Source: Certhia americana (Eukaryota > Chordata > Aves > Passeriformes > Certhiidae). Taken from it: a DNA stretch of 64,000 bases. The translations under genes and the position numbers were made by a program. The notes beneath the pieces are model-generated. The model ran no database searches. It was not told where the DNA came from and saw nothing but the letters and a program-made list of their open reading frames with translations. The stretch spans positions 2,642,331-2,706,330 of the forward strand of contig CM031861.1 of NCBI GenBank assembly GCA_018697195.1, given 5' to 3'. Positions 54,101-64,000 of this stretch are shown here, piece after piece; positions within the stretch are counted from its first letter, which is position 1, and every line of letters begins with the position of its first letter.

Positions 54101-56798
54101 CCACTCGCAGGCCCTTCTTGGCCTTGATCCTGCCGGGACACACGGTGTCACATAGTGTCACACAGTGTCACTAGCAGTCACACAGTGTCAAAAGGCATCG
54201 CACAGTGTTAAACAGTGTCAGATAGTGTTCAGCAGTGTCACGCAATGTCAGGTGCTGTCAGATGGTGTCCCACAGTGTCACTCACAATCACACGGTGTCA
54301 CTGTCACAAAATGTCACACAGTGTCAGTCACTGTCAGAATGCTGTCAAATGGTGTCACACAGTGTCATTCACAGTCACAGTGTTACTCGCTGTCACACAA
54401 TGTCACACAGTGTCACACAGTATCACACAGTATCAGGGCCTGTCAGCTGCTATCAGATGGTGTCACACAGTGTCACAGTCACACCGGCACACAATGTCAC
54501 TCAGGGCACATGGTCTCAAATGTTGTCACATACTGCCAGTGTCACTCACAGTCACACACTTCCACACACTTTCACATAGTGTCATACAGTATCCCACACT
54601 GTCCCAGTGTCCCCATTGTCCCCGCTGTCACCTCAGGGTCAGGCTGTCGGCGGTGAAGTTGTGGCGCAGGGCGATGGTGGCCGTGAAGTGCTGCCCGGGC
54701 CGCAGGGGGACATTGGGGACACGCAGCAGCACCTTCTCGTCCAGCCGCACTTCCTGCCGCCGCTCTGGCTCTCCTGCCCGCAGCTCCAGCATTCCCAGGA
54801 ATCTGGGAGCCTCCCGCTCCCGACCCCCGCACTCCCCCACGCTGTAGCGCAGCTCAGCTGGTTCTGGGCGCTCCAGAGGCTCCAAAGGGTCGGAATCCCG
54901 CCGGCGGCTCCGGTGGGAATGGGGGGATCCCAGGGACAGCCAGCGTGGAGGGATCTCCAGCTCCACCACACACACACCCAATGGGGCCTGCAGGGGAGAG
55001 GGGGCCCTGGGATTAGGCTGGGGGGGAGCTGTGGGTCCCCAGGGTCCCCAGGGTGGCACTGACCTGTAGGCGACATGTCCCCCGGGCCACCCTCCCACGG
55101 TGGTGAGCGTGGAGGGTGACGCAGGGGAGATTTTGAGCTCTGTAACGATCCCAATCCCTTGCAGAATCCCAGTTCCCAAGGTGGTCCTGCTGCTCACGGT
55201 GGTCCCGGTCCTTGGGGTGGTCCCAGTTCTTGGGGTGATCGTGGATCCCAGGGTGGTGCCAGTCCTTGGGGTGATCCCAGACTCCATGGTGGTCCTGCTG
55301 CTCAGGGTGGTCCTGGTCCCTGGGATGGTCATGATCCCCAGGGTGATCCCAGTTCCTGGGGTGATCCCAGACCCCAGGGTGGTCCTGGTCCCCAGGGTGG
55401 TTGTGCTCCCTGGGATGATCCCAGTCCCTGGGGTGATCCTGACCCCCTGGGTGATCCCGTGTCCTGGCGTGATCCTGCTTCCCAGGCATCCAGTCGGGCC
55501 CATGCAGATGGAAGAGGACACGGGCCACAGGCTCAGCAGGGGACACAGAGCTCTCTAGGGACACAGCACGGATGGCCCAAGCTGCTGAGCCAGGGGGGCT
55601 CTCCATGGACACCTCCTGTAAGGAAACCAAGATGGTGGGGGAGGCCAGGACACCCTGGGGTGGCCCAGGGGACACAGGAGTCCCGGTTACCTGGCGGATG
55701 CTGAATGGAGGGTAGGTGGCCTGGACCAGGGGCTGGGATCCAGCACGAAGCAGCAGGAATGTCTCGGAGCGGGTGTGCAGGGAAGAGTTGGGAGCCACGT
55801 CCTGATCCACCCTCTGCAGCCGGTAGGACTCGGGCACCCCAAGGATCTCCAGCTCCACCGGCAGGAACACGGGATCCGGGGGCTCCCCATCACCCCTCAC
55901 TGCAAGTCCAAGGATGTGTCACAACCCACAGGGACACAGTGGGAATGGGGTGCACTGGGGTGGCAAGTGGGGGTCTTTGTGCCCACCTTTGTGGCAGCAT
56001 GCAGGGTAACCCCTTGCCTGGGCCACCGCATTCTGAGGTCACCCCTGCCACGGTTGCTCCATCCCAGGGTTATCCCATCCCGGGGTTATCTCATCCCTCC
56101 ACCATCAGGACTGGGGGAGGGCACTCTGTTCCCCCAGTCCCAGCTGTTCCTTGTGGGAATGCATTCCGCACTGGGGAGAGGGTTGGATCCGTGTCCTGCA
56201 GGGTGGGATCCAGGCTCATGGTGCCATGATCAAAGGGATCCCTCATCACAGGGAGCAGATCCCACCTGGATGCCCGTGCAGGGCTTCCTCACGGCCAGGA
56301 ATTGAGCCCACCTGAGCCATCAGTTGTGCGGGGAGAGGGGCGAGACAGATCCCGGGATTCGGGGGGGAAGGGGAGTCCTTCGAGCGGAGGGTTCCCGTGA
56401 GGATTGGGAGGAGATTCCCCACTCGAGATCCCAGCGGATCCCACGTTTCCCGGGCGACCCCCTCGGGATTCCAGGCGGTGGAGGGGGCACGGATCCTCGC
56501 GGAATAGGGGACGCGGATCCCGGGGAACGCGGGGAAGGAGGAGGAGGGGGTGAGGTCACCCCGGCTCCCGGGATCTCGGCGGAATGGGGGGGACCCCGAA
56601 CGCGGGGAAAGGAGAGAGTCGACCCGGGTTGCGGGACCATGCGGGAACGGATCCCGGAGGGATGGCGGGAGGGGTACGGAGCGGGGCCGGGGTCGGTGCC
56701 CGGTGCCGTTCCCGATACCATTCCCGGTGCCGTTCCCACTTACCCGGGGCACAGAGCAGGGCGGCGACCAGCAGCGCCAGCCGGGGCGCCGGGGCCAT
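51156..56798 (-). CDS. TMEM132A: Transmembrane protein 132A with His-rich repeat insert
   Basis: Eleven exons: 56744-56798, 55691-55899, 55064-55615, 54632-54987, 53971-54129, 53702-53894, 53488-53631, 53212-53414, 52714-52990, 52305-52496, 51156-52226. Product 1136 aa against 1023 in human. Signal peptide (MAPAPRLALLVAALLCAP), long Ig/cadherin-like ectodomain typical of the TMEM132 family, acidic run of Glu at about 933-947, one membrane segment at about 957-980, cytoplasmic tail with HNWVWLGTDQEELSRQLDRQ, KRVEFVTFGP and the C-terminal DIRWVCEDMGL...YMERIRGSS shared with human. TMEM132A is reported in Wnt signalling, integrin-linked cell migration and ER stress. Exon 3 carries about 110 extra residues (135-244) of D-H-P-x-x-W/Q hexapeptides absent from human. 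The frame is open throughout and phases match on both sides. Confidence 0.92.
54143..54605. repeat. GTCACACAGT minisatellite in TMEM132A intron
   Basis: Nearly the whole intron between exons 54129 and 54632 consists of variants of CAGTGTCACACAGTGTCA. Units of 10-20 bp are interspersed with TCACTGTCAGA and TCAGATGGTGTC. Confidence 0.9.
55143..55480 (-). repeat. TMEM132A: 18-bp coding minisatellite in TMEM132A exon 3
   Basis: About 18 units of 18 bp, each encoding six residues of the pattern Asp-His-Pro-X-X-(Trp/Gln/His). A typical unit on the coding strand is GATCACCCCAAGGACTGG. Units group into a higher-order block of five to six (…GVW, xxW, GxH, xxx, EQQ), seen twice, with EQQ and GVW as landmarks. 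About 22 histidines occur in some 100 residues. The period is a multiple of three, so copy-number change keeps the frame. Confidence 0.9.
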
Positions 56799-57509
56799 GG
56801 CCGGGGGGCTCGGTCCGTCCGCCGGTGCCGCTGGTGCCGGTGCCGCCGGTGCCTCCCGTCGCTCCGCCGGTGCCTCCCGTCCCTCCGCCCCCGCGCCCAG
56901 ACAATGGGGCCGGGGCGGGACCGGCACCGGCACCGCCTCGTCCCGCCGGGTCCTAAAGCCCGGCCGCGCCCGGTGCGCTGGCTCCTGCCCCACAGCCCGA
57001 GCCGAATCCCATCCCACTCCCCATTCCCAGCCCTGCTCCCCATTCTCATCCTCGTCCCATTCCCCATTACCATCCCTGCTCCCTGTTCTCATCCTCATCC
57101 TACCCTCCATCTCCATCTCTGCTTCTCATCCTCTTCCTCACCCCCATCCCAATCCCTGCTCCTCATCCCATTCCTATCCCCCCGCAGCACTGGACACCCC
57201 AGGCAGCACGGATGTCCCCGGAGCAGGGCAGGAGAGTGGGAATTCTTCCCCTGTCTGCCATCCATCTTTCCCTGCCCCACCAGGGGTACTGGGGACATGG
57301 GAAGGACAAGGACATCCATGGCCAGGGGCACGGAGCAAGTGGGAAGCAGAGCAGGAACAGCTGGAGGGTGGTGGGATCCTGGCTTGGATAAACCACCCTC
57401 CTCTTCCTCCTCCTCCTCCTCCTCCCTTCCCACCCCAAATGGACTCGGGGGGCCAGTTCTGAGCCTGACCCCCCTCCCATGCAGTGGGGCCAAGCCGGAT
57501 AAATCCATC
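56799..57509. promoter_or_regulatory. TMEM132A upstream CpG region and TMEM109-TMEM132A spacer
   Basis: From about 56650 to 56960 the sequence is CpG-rich, with repeated GGTGCCGGTGCCG / GCCTCCCGTC motifs on the plus strand, and is the likely TMEM132A promoter and 5' UTR. From 57000 to 57500 it is a C/T-rich spacer (repeats of CTCATCCC and CCATTCCC) with no gene recognised. Confidence 0.5.
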
Positions 57510-57515
57510 TTTATT
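57510..57515 (-). terminator. TMEM109: Poly(A) signal of TMEM109
   Basis: Minus-strand AATAAA about 415 nt past the TMEM109 stop codon. Confidence 0.7.
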
Positions 57516-57927
57516 CCAAACCACATTATCAAAACCGTTTAAAAAGCAGCATAAAACCCAAAACCTGACATGGGGAGGCCCCAAAACAAGCAGAGCCCCC
57601 GGGATGGGGAATGGGATCCCCTCTGCACCCCAAGTCGGCTGGGCAGGCACAACACCCCCAGCAAGCAGGGAATGTGGGAGCTCTTCTCCCACATTTGGGG
57701 TTCGGGGGGCACTTGTGGTGAATTTGGGGGTGAAGGCACTTGTGGCATGTTTGGCAAGGCACGGCCCCCGATTTTGGGGTGCTCCCAGAGGAATGGGGGG
57801 CTCCCAAGACCCCTGGGAGAACCAGGAAAAGAGAGGAGGGGGTGTGGGGGGCTCAGCAGAGCGCGGGGACACATGCTTGGGATGCTTGGGATGCAGGAGC
57901 CAAGCTCTGGGAAAGCTTTAGGGGGGC

Positions 57928-58795
57928 TCAATCCTCCCTGTTCCGGGGCCCCCCAAACTTCTGGCGCCGCCGCAGCTCCTCCACCTTCCACTCCAGGTTC
58001 CGCACGGCCGCATCCAGCCGGGTGTTGGGATCTGGGGATGCCACCAGGCTGCCCAGGAGGGCATAGAGCACCCACAGGCCCAGGAGCATTCCCGCCTGCA
58101 CCGTGGGGCTCTCCTGGGAAGCGGCCACATGTAGGAAGGCTCCGAGGAAAAAGAAAAGCTTCACCCCACGGAGCAGCGGGAGCAGCAGCATTCGAAGCCG
58201 GGATAACACCCAGGATCCCACCAGGGCGGCCACTGCCCACAGGAGCACCCTCTGGACTTCTTTGGGAGCCAGTGCTGCTCCTCGGACCAGCCGGTGACCT
58301 GGGAACGGGATCTGGGAGTCAGCGGTGGCACCAGGAACGGGAGCCAGAGCCATCCCACGGGGTGAATCCCACTCACCGTTGATGCTGAAAGCGGCCAGGA
58401 GATCCCCCAGGATCCCACAGAGCGTGGTCAGGGCTGCTGAGATCCCAGAGGAAACAATCCAGAGAGTGGAGGAGATGCTCTGCGTGGAAAGATGGGATAA
58501 GGGAGTGGGAAAAGAGGGGCGTAGATCCCCATGTCCCTGCACAAGGAACTCCAGGGAAGGCTTGAGAAAATCAGGAACCCACCTCCGCCACCATCCGCAG
58601 GGGCTGTGGTCCCACCCAGTTTTCCAGGGTGTCCCAAATGGATATTCCCATCCGGAGCAGCAAGTCATCGGAGGTGGTGGCGTGTCTCTGGAATCCCTCC
58701 TGGCCATCCTTGGCTTCATCCCCCGCTGAACCCATGAGGAATGGGATCCACAGCAACAGGGCCAGCAGGACTCGGTGCCCCACGGCACTCCCCAT
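57928..58795 (-). CDS. TMEM109: Transmembrane protein 109 (mitsugumin-23)
   Basis: Three exons: 58583-58795, 58377-58479, 57928-58298. Product 228 aa (human 243). An N-terminal signal sequence (MGSAVGHRVLLALLLWIPFL) is followed by a lumenal segment with DTLENWVGPQPLRMVAES, hydrophobic segments and a C-terminal coiled stretch NLEWKVEELRRRQK. The family forms cation-permeable bowl-shaped oligomers in ER/SR and nuclear membranes. The most conserved parts against human are the W-I/V-GP motif and the terminal LE.KV..LE.QVEELR.RQ pattern. The gene is divergent from PRPF19, with about 1.1 kb between start codons. Confidence 0.9.
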
Positions 58796-58859
58796 CTTGG
58801 AACCTGGGATCTGTGGGGAAAGGGAGAGGTGGGGATGCTGGGAGGGGGAAACCCTGCTG

Positions 58860-59600
58860 GTTTTGAGGTCCACTTTCTGATTTTGGGGTGCCCCAAGCAG
58901 GAGGGGAGGGAGGAGGCCCCACAGCCTAGTTCCAACCCCCCCTCAGCACAGGCCTGGGTGTCCCGGCTATTTTTGGGATAGACCAGAGTCAGCTGGACAC
59001 AGCCAAGGGCACTGGGCCTGGCTGGGAAAGGGGGGGCACCCCTTCCCAAAGGAGGGAGCGGGGTACTCCAGGATGGGGACGCAGCCACCACTGCCACCCC
59101 CGAGACCACCCGTGCACCCCATTCCCCCAGGATCTCCCCAATCCCAGTGTGCCCAGCCCCGCCCAGTTCCCCCCACTCCCCTGGAACCCCTGATCCCCCC
59201 TGTGCCCGCCTCGCCTCAGAGCCCTCCACCCTTCACGATCCCCCAAAATCCCCCCAATCTTCCCTGGATCTCCCCAGTGCCCACCGGATACCCAAATCCC
59301 TCTGTGCGCACCCCGCCCAGATCTCCGCAGTCTCCAGGATCCCTCTGATCCCCCCAGAAGCCCCCCCAGATCCCTCTGTCCCCACCTCCCCCCCCCCCCC
59401 CCCCCCCTCAGGATCCCCCCCAAATCCCCCTCGGAACCCCCACCGCGGCTCCCTCACCCCACCTATCCCCCCTGGAGACCCCTCCCCCGCCCATTTTCCC
59501 TCCATTTCCCCCCGATTTTCCCCGAATTTCCCCCAGTTTTCCCCGAATTCCACCCCTTCACCCCGGGGTCCCACCGACCCCCCCTCACCGGGGCTTCCCT
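58860..59600. other. C-rich spacer upstream of TMEM109
   Basis: No coding exon is recognised. It is strongly C-rich on the plus strand, with many ATCCCCCC units and an uninterrupted C run at about 59391-59408. Open frames here are products of this composition. Confidence 0.5.
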
Positions 59601-59604
59601 CGGC

Positions 59605-59922
59605 TCCCCCGCGGGGCACGCCGGGAGCTGTAGTTCCCGGGGCGGCCGCGGGGCATGCCGGGAGCGCGCTCACCATGGCAACAGCGCGGTGCACGCCGGG
59701 AAGCGCCGTTCCCGCCGGCAGAGGGAGCGCGGGGGACGCTGGGAGCGCTTCCGGTTCCGGCGGCGGCGGCGGCGGCCGCGTGAGCGCGGAGGAGCGGCGC
59801 GGGGGCCGCGCGCGCCAACCGGAACCGGAACCGGGACCCCGGACCGGAAAGGAGAACCGGAAACAGCTTCGGAAGGGCAGCGGGGCCGTAAGCGGAGCGC
59901 CGCGACCGCCCGGCCTGCCGCC
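59605..59922. promoter_or_regulatory. Divergent CpG promoter, TMEM109 / PRPF19
   Basis: It contains a ZNF143/THAP11-type element on the minus strand at about 59618-59640 (GGGAACTACAGCTCCCGGCG, then TGCC). Two further copies of its 3' half lie at about 59653 and 59691 (GCATGCCGGGA, GCACGCCGGGA). A run of ETS cores CCGGAA lies at about 59749-59870 (at least five). This suits a strong housekeeping promoter just before the PRPF19 start codon. Confidence 0.7.
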
Positions 59923-62900
59923 ATGGCGCTCATCTGCTCCAGTGAGTGCGGAGAGAGAGCGGCGGCGGGAGGGGAGCGTTACCGAATGGGGGATCCCGGG
60001 CTGCGGGGGCGGACACAGCCAGGCTCACCGAGGGATCACCGGGCAGGGGGTTCCCGAATCCCCGTTGCCATCCTGTTCTTCCCTTTCCCCTGCAGTTTCC
60101 AACGAGGTCCCGGAGCACCCGTGTGTGTCGCCGGTGTCCAACCACGTGTACGAGCGGCGGCTGATCGAGAAATACATCGCGGAGAACGGCACCGACCCTG
60201 TCAACAACCAGCCCCTGTCCGAGGAGCAGCTCATCGACATCAAAGGTGCCGGGAATCGGCTACCGGCCTGGAAACGGTTCTCCTGGGAAAAGCGGCTCTC
60301 CCGGGGGGCGGCGGCTCCGGGGCCGGGAATGTCGGTGCCTGAGGGGTTTTGGGCTTTGCTGAACTGGGGCTGAGATGCCCAACTCAGCTGTGGAGGCTGG
60401 GAAAAGGTGGGAATAAAGATGGGAGGGTGAAAGGGGAAAGCCTGGGGATGGGAGGGCAGGGAATCCATCCACAGGAATCTCGAGGAATGTGGATGATGTG
60501 TCCGTCTTTCCTCCAGTCGCCCACCCGATCCGCCCCAAACCCCCCTCGGCCACCAGCATCCCGGCCATCCTGAAAGCCCTGCAGGACGAGTGGGTGAGTG
60601 CCGGGGGGGATTGCCGGGGCCGGGATCCCGCCGTTCCCCGGCTGACGGCCGCGATTCCCGGCAGGATGCTGTGATGCTGCACAGCTTCACGCTGCGGCAG
60701 CAGCTGCAGACCACACGCCAGGAGCTGTCCCACGCCCTGTACCAGCACGATGCCGCCTGCAGGGTCATCGCCCGCCTCACCAAGGAGGTCACCGCCGCCA
60801 GAGAAGGTGAGGCGGCGTTCCCGGGAAGGGGTGCCGGGAAGTGCCGCGTCTCGGTTTTCCTTTAAACTCGTTGTGTTTTTGCAGCTCTGGCCACGCTGAA
60901 GCCTCAGGCCGGGCTCATCGTGCCCCAGGCGGTGCCGTCAGCGCAGCCCAATGTGGCCGTGAGTCATTCCTGTTCCCCATCCCTGCCCTTTTCCTGCTCA
61001 TTCACAGCCCTTTTCCCACCCAAATTCCCTCTCTGCGTGTCCCTTCCCTCTGTGCCACACAGGGTGCTGGCGAGGCCATGGATCTGGGAGAGCTGGCAGG
61101 AATGACCCCAGAGATCATCCAGAAGGTAAGGGCAGTGTTCCACTTGTTCCTCTCTCCATCTTCCCGTGGTGGAATTCCCGGTCTGTGCCCACCCTCCTCT
61201 TGTTTTCCAGCTCCAAGACAAGGCGACGGTGCTGACTACGGAGCGTAAGAAGGTGAGGGGCCTTATCCAAGAATTCTGAGGGAGCTAAGGTGTGCCGTCC
61301 TCCAGCAAAGGCTGAGGTTTATTTTTGCTTTTTCCAGAGGGGCAAGACAGTCCCAGAGGAATTGGTGAAGCCAGAAGAGCTCAGCAAGTACCGGCAGGTG
61401 GCCTCGCATGTGGTGAGTGCTGGCATGGGAAGGGATAGGGAAACTCTGACATGGAGCTGGGAATCGCTTCTTGGTTCCGTTTGGGAGCGTTTTGCTGCTT
61501 GTGGCATTTATTTGGGGTTTTCCTCCCTCGAATAGGGGCTGCACAGTGCCAGCATCCCAGGAATTCTTGCCTTGGATCTGTGTCCTTCTGATACCAACAA
61601 GATCCTCACTGGTAAGGGAGCTTTCCCGGGGATTTTCCACATGGAAGTGGGTCTGTTTCTCTGCGTTTTTGGGAATTTGAAGGGGGACAAGGGGCATAAG
61701 GCAGGTGGATTTGGAGTTGGTTGGCCCCACACTCCCATCTCGGTGCTTCCCGCTCGGTTTTCCAGGCGGAGCTGACAAAAACGTCATTGTGTTCGACAAG
61801 AGCTCAGAGCAGATCCTGGCCACGCTCAAGGGCCACACCAAGAAAGTCACCAGTGTCGTCTTCCACCCATCCCAGGTGTGTCTGACTCTTCCCTCGCTTC
61901 CAAAATGCCTCAAATTCGGATATCAGGACCCTCCTCTGGTGGAATCTTCTGCCGGGAGCTCTCGGAGAGGTGGGTTCTTCCCATGTGAGCATTCTGGTGT
62001 TGTCCTTGTGTAGGACTTGGTGTTCTCGGCTTCTCCCGACGCCACAATCCGCATCTGGTCCGTTCCCAATGCCTCCTGTGTCCAAGTGGTCCGTGCCCAC
62101 GAGGGCTCCGTGACTGGGCTCAGCCTCCACGCCACGGGTGATTACCTGCTCAGCTCCTCAGATGACCAGGTGAATCCCTTCCCGTCTCACAGATCCTACC
62201 TTTGCTTCCCACCCTTTCCATATCCAACGCTCTTCTTCTCTCCCAGTACTGGGCTTTCTCGGATATCCAGACGGGCCGTGTCCTCACCAAGGTGACAGAT
62301 GAGAGCTCTGGATGTGGTAAGCCTTGGAGTTGATTATCCCCATTCTGCGCATCCCTTGGCTACTGGAGTTGATGGGAACTCCTTTGGCGGGGTCTTGGTA
62401 GCCTCTCCAACCTTCCTGAGTATTCCCAACCCTTCCAATCTCATCAGCCTTCTTGAGTGTTCCCAATACTCTGAATACTCCCAACTCCCTGTATCTTCCC
62501 AGCCCTCTTTAGTCTCCCCGCCCTCTTGAGGCTTCCCAACCCTCTTGGGAATCTTCCCAGCCTTCTGAGTGTTCCCAAGCTTCTGATTCTCCCACTGTCT
62601 CTGCAGCTCTCACCTGTGCCCAGTTCCACCCGGACGGGCTCATTTTTGGGACGGGAACAATGGATTCCCAAATCAAGATCTGGGATCTGAAGGTAAGATC
62701 AGGAAGGTGCAGGAACAGGGGTTTGAGGGGGGGGTCTGAGCTTGCTTTGGGGAATCAGTCCAAGGAGCAGGACTTTGAGGAATGTTTTTGCAAGTTTCCC
62801 CAAAAATCCCAAGACTGCAGCTTCATAACGGCCGCTGGTGACGCCATGACCGCAGAGGTCAGTTGGGAACGATGCCACATCCCAGTGCTGTGATTCCCTC

Positions 62901-63493
62901 TAACCACCTTGTCCCCAGGAACGCACCAATGTGGCCAACTTCCCGGGACACTCCGGCCCCATCACCAGCATCGCCTTTTCCGAGAATGGATACTACCTGG
63001 CCACGGCAGCCGACGACTCCTCGGTCAAGCTCTGGGATTTGAGGAAGCTCAAGAACTTCAAGACGTTGCAGCTGGATAACAACTTCGAGGTATGTGATGT
63101 CTTTTTTCCCCTACAGCCTCTCTGTTCCAAGGGTTGTGGCATCCCAAAAAAGCCATTTGGAGTTTTTTTCAACGCCTTGTTGTGATTCTTATCCGCAGGT
63201 GAAATCCCTGATTTTCGACCAGAGTGGGACCTATCTGGCGCTGGGCGGGACCGATGTCCAGATCTACATCTGCAAGCAGTGGACGGAGATCCTCCATTTC
63301 ACAGGTGAGGGATTGTGGGAATCGTGGAAGTGGCTGGGGTGGGAATGGGACAAATCCACTCGGAATTGTGACCATGGATTGTTTTTTGTCCCCAGAGCAC
63401 AGTGGTCTGACCACAGGAGTGGCCTTTGGCCACCATGCCAAGTTCATCGCTTCCACAGGCATGGATCGGAGCCTCAAGTTCTACAGCCTGTAG
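59923..63493 (+). CDS. PRPF19: Pre-mRNA processing factor 19 (U-box ubiquitin ligase)
   Basis: Sixteen exons: 59923-59941, 60096-60245, 60517-60593, 60665-60806, 60885-60958, 61063-61125, 61212-61253, 61338-61412, 61536-61611, 61766-61875, 62014-62169, 62247-62316, 62607-62692, 62919-63089, 63199-63304, 63396-63493. Product 504 aa, the human length, and nearly identical. It is the core of the NineTeen complex, which remodels the spliceosome through K63-linked ubiquitination of PRPF3 and also acts in DNA repair. The U-box is at 1-70 ([20 protein letters not shown]...), followed by a coiled tetramerisation region with [20 protein letters not shown]. Seven C-terminal WD40 repeats start near 215 ([20 protein letters not shown]) and end [16 protein letters not shown]. 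Confidence 0.98.
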
Positions 63494-63815
63494 TCCTGGA
63501 AGTGGGGCTGAGATTTTTGGGGATTCAGGGTGGGAGGTGGGTGGGATTATCCAAGTGGGATTATAAAGCTCCCCGGTTGTAGCTGTTGGCGCAAGGGAAG
63601 TTGGACATTGCCTTCCCTGTGCTCCATGAATTTGTTGTTTAGTTTTTTTTCCCAATTCCGTGTGTTTTCCGCCTTTAGATTGTTTTGTGCTTGTAACTGG
63701 TTTGACAAAAAACCCCAATCCTGGTGCTGGTGGAAGTTTGAGGCCGGGATGTGTGGAAGGAGGGAGGGAAGGGAGGACTGCAGTTTTGTAAGCAGTTACT
63801 TAGTTTCAGTGTGGA

Positions 63816-63821
63816 AATAAA
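63816..63821 (+). terminator. PRPF19: Poly(A) signal of PRPF19
   Basis: AATAAA 323 nt after the stop codon. Confidence 0.8.
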
Positions 63822-63990
63822 GAGTTATTCCCCATCATCCCAGCTGGAAAAGGCTCCTGTGAAGGGCTGTGGTGTAGCAGGGTGGGATTTGGGGGGCTGT
63901 GGCTGCTGCCAGCTTGGGAATGGGAATGAGGAACCCTCTTTCCTCCGCTCCCAAGGACAAACCACCCTTAGAGCCGTGCTCTGCACTAGT

Positions 63991-63996
63991 TTTATT
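63991..63996 (-). terminator. Possible poly(A) signal of a neighbouring minus-strand gene
   Basis: Minus-strand AATAAA at the very end of the window. In human the next gene (ZP1) converges on PRPF19 tail to tail, so a 3' end here would fit. No coding exon is inside the window to confirm it. Confidence 0.3.
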
Positions 63997-64000
63997 TTTC

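Noticed and set aside
54165..54847. His/Val/Ser-rich frames across the GTCACACAGT array
   Set aside because: All arise from the simple repeat within a TMEM132A intron.
55159..55704. Collagen-like Gly-rich frame on the plus strand opposite the TMEM132A repeat
   Set aside because: It is the reverse reading of the 18-bp array. The minus strand has the matching exon phases and TMEM132A homology on both sides.
59147..60373. 408-codon plus-strand frame running into PRPF19 exon 2
   Set aside because: It passes through a C-rich spacer and the promoter, and meets the true exon only by staying open in the right frame. The start at 59923 matches PRPF19 exactly.

Overview
The window is 64 kb of gene-dense vertebrate nuclear DNA, almost certainly from a bird. 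Introns are very short (many 70-200 bp), GC is high, and dispersed 3' fragments of CR1-type LINEs carry the avian 'GGTTTGGGTTGGAAGG' signature. Every protein gene has spliceosomal exons, and no bacterial or viral gene was seen. There are twelve genes, in the same order and relative orientation as I recall for human 11q12.2: TMEM138(-), CYB561A3(+), TKFC(-), DDB1(+), VWCE(+), a pepsinogen A(-), VPS37C(+), CD5(-), CD6(-), TMEM132A(-), TMEM109(-), PRPF19(+). I rebuilt each coding sequence exon by exon from splice sites, reading phase and remembered orthologue sequence. Phases close for all twelve. Three products equal the remembered human length exactly: TMEM138 (162 aa), DDB1 (1140 aa) and PRPF19 (504 aa).

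Layout. 0.2-5.2 kb: TMEM138 and CYB561A3 diverge from a GC-rich promoter at about 2.5-2.9 kb. 5.6-21.7 kb: TKFC and DDB1 diverge from a promoter at about 9.5-10.0 kb that contains a three-copy 45-bp repeat. 23.2-31.4 kb: VWCE runs towards a single pepsinogen gene read from the other strand. 31.4-34.8 kb is CR1-rich intergenic DNA. 34.8-38.1 kb: VPS37C. 38.4-43.1 kb: CD5, and 45.7-49.6 kb: CD6, the paired T-cell scavenger-receptor cysteine-rich (SRCR) glycoproteins. 50.7-56.8 kb: TMEM132A. 57.5-58.8 kb: TMEM109. 59.9-63.8 kb: PRPF19, sharing a GC-rich divergent promoter region with TMEM109.

The genes are not an operon-like system. They mix housekeeping functions (DDB1 ubiquitin ligase adaptor, PRPF19 spliceosomal ubiquitin ligase, VPS37C ESCRT-I, TKFC triose kinase), ciliary and endolysosomal membrane proteins, a gastric protease and lymphocyte receptors. 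The most unusual signals are: (1) an in-frame 18-bp minisatellite inside TMEM132A exon 3 that adds about 110 residues of Asp-His-Pro-rich hexapeptide repeat to the ectodomain; (2) a CD6 gene with no exon for the membrane-distal SRCR domain; (3) an AT-AC (U12-type) intron in DDB1; (4) a 42-bp repeat spanning the TKFC stop codon that multiplies poly(A) signals; (5) no SLC15A3 between CD6 and TMEM132A. One 10-N assembly gap lies inside the last VWCE exon.
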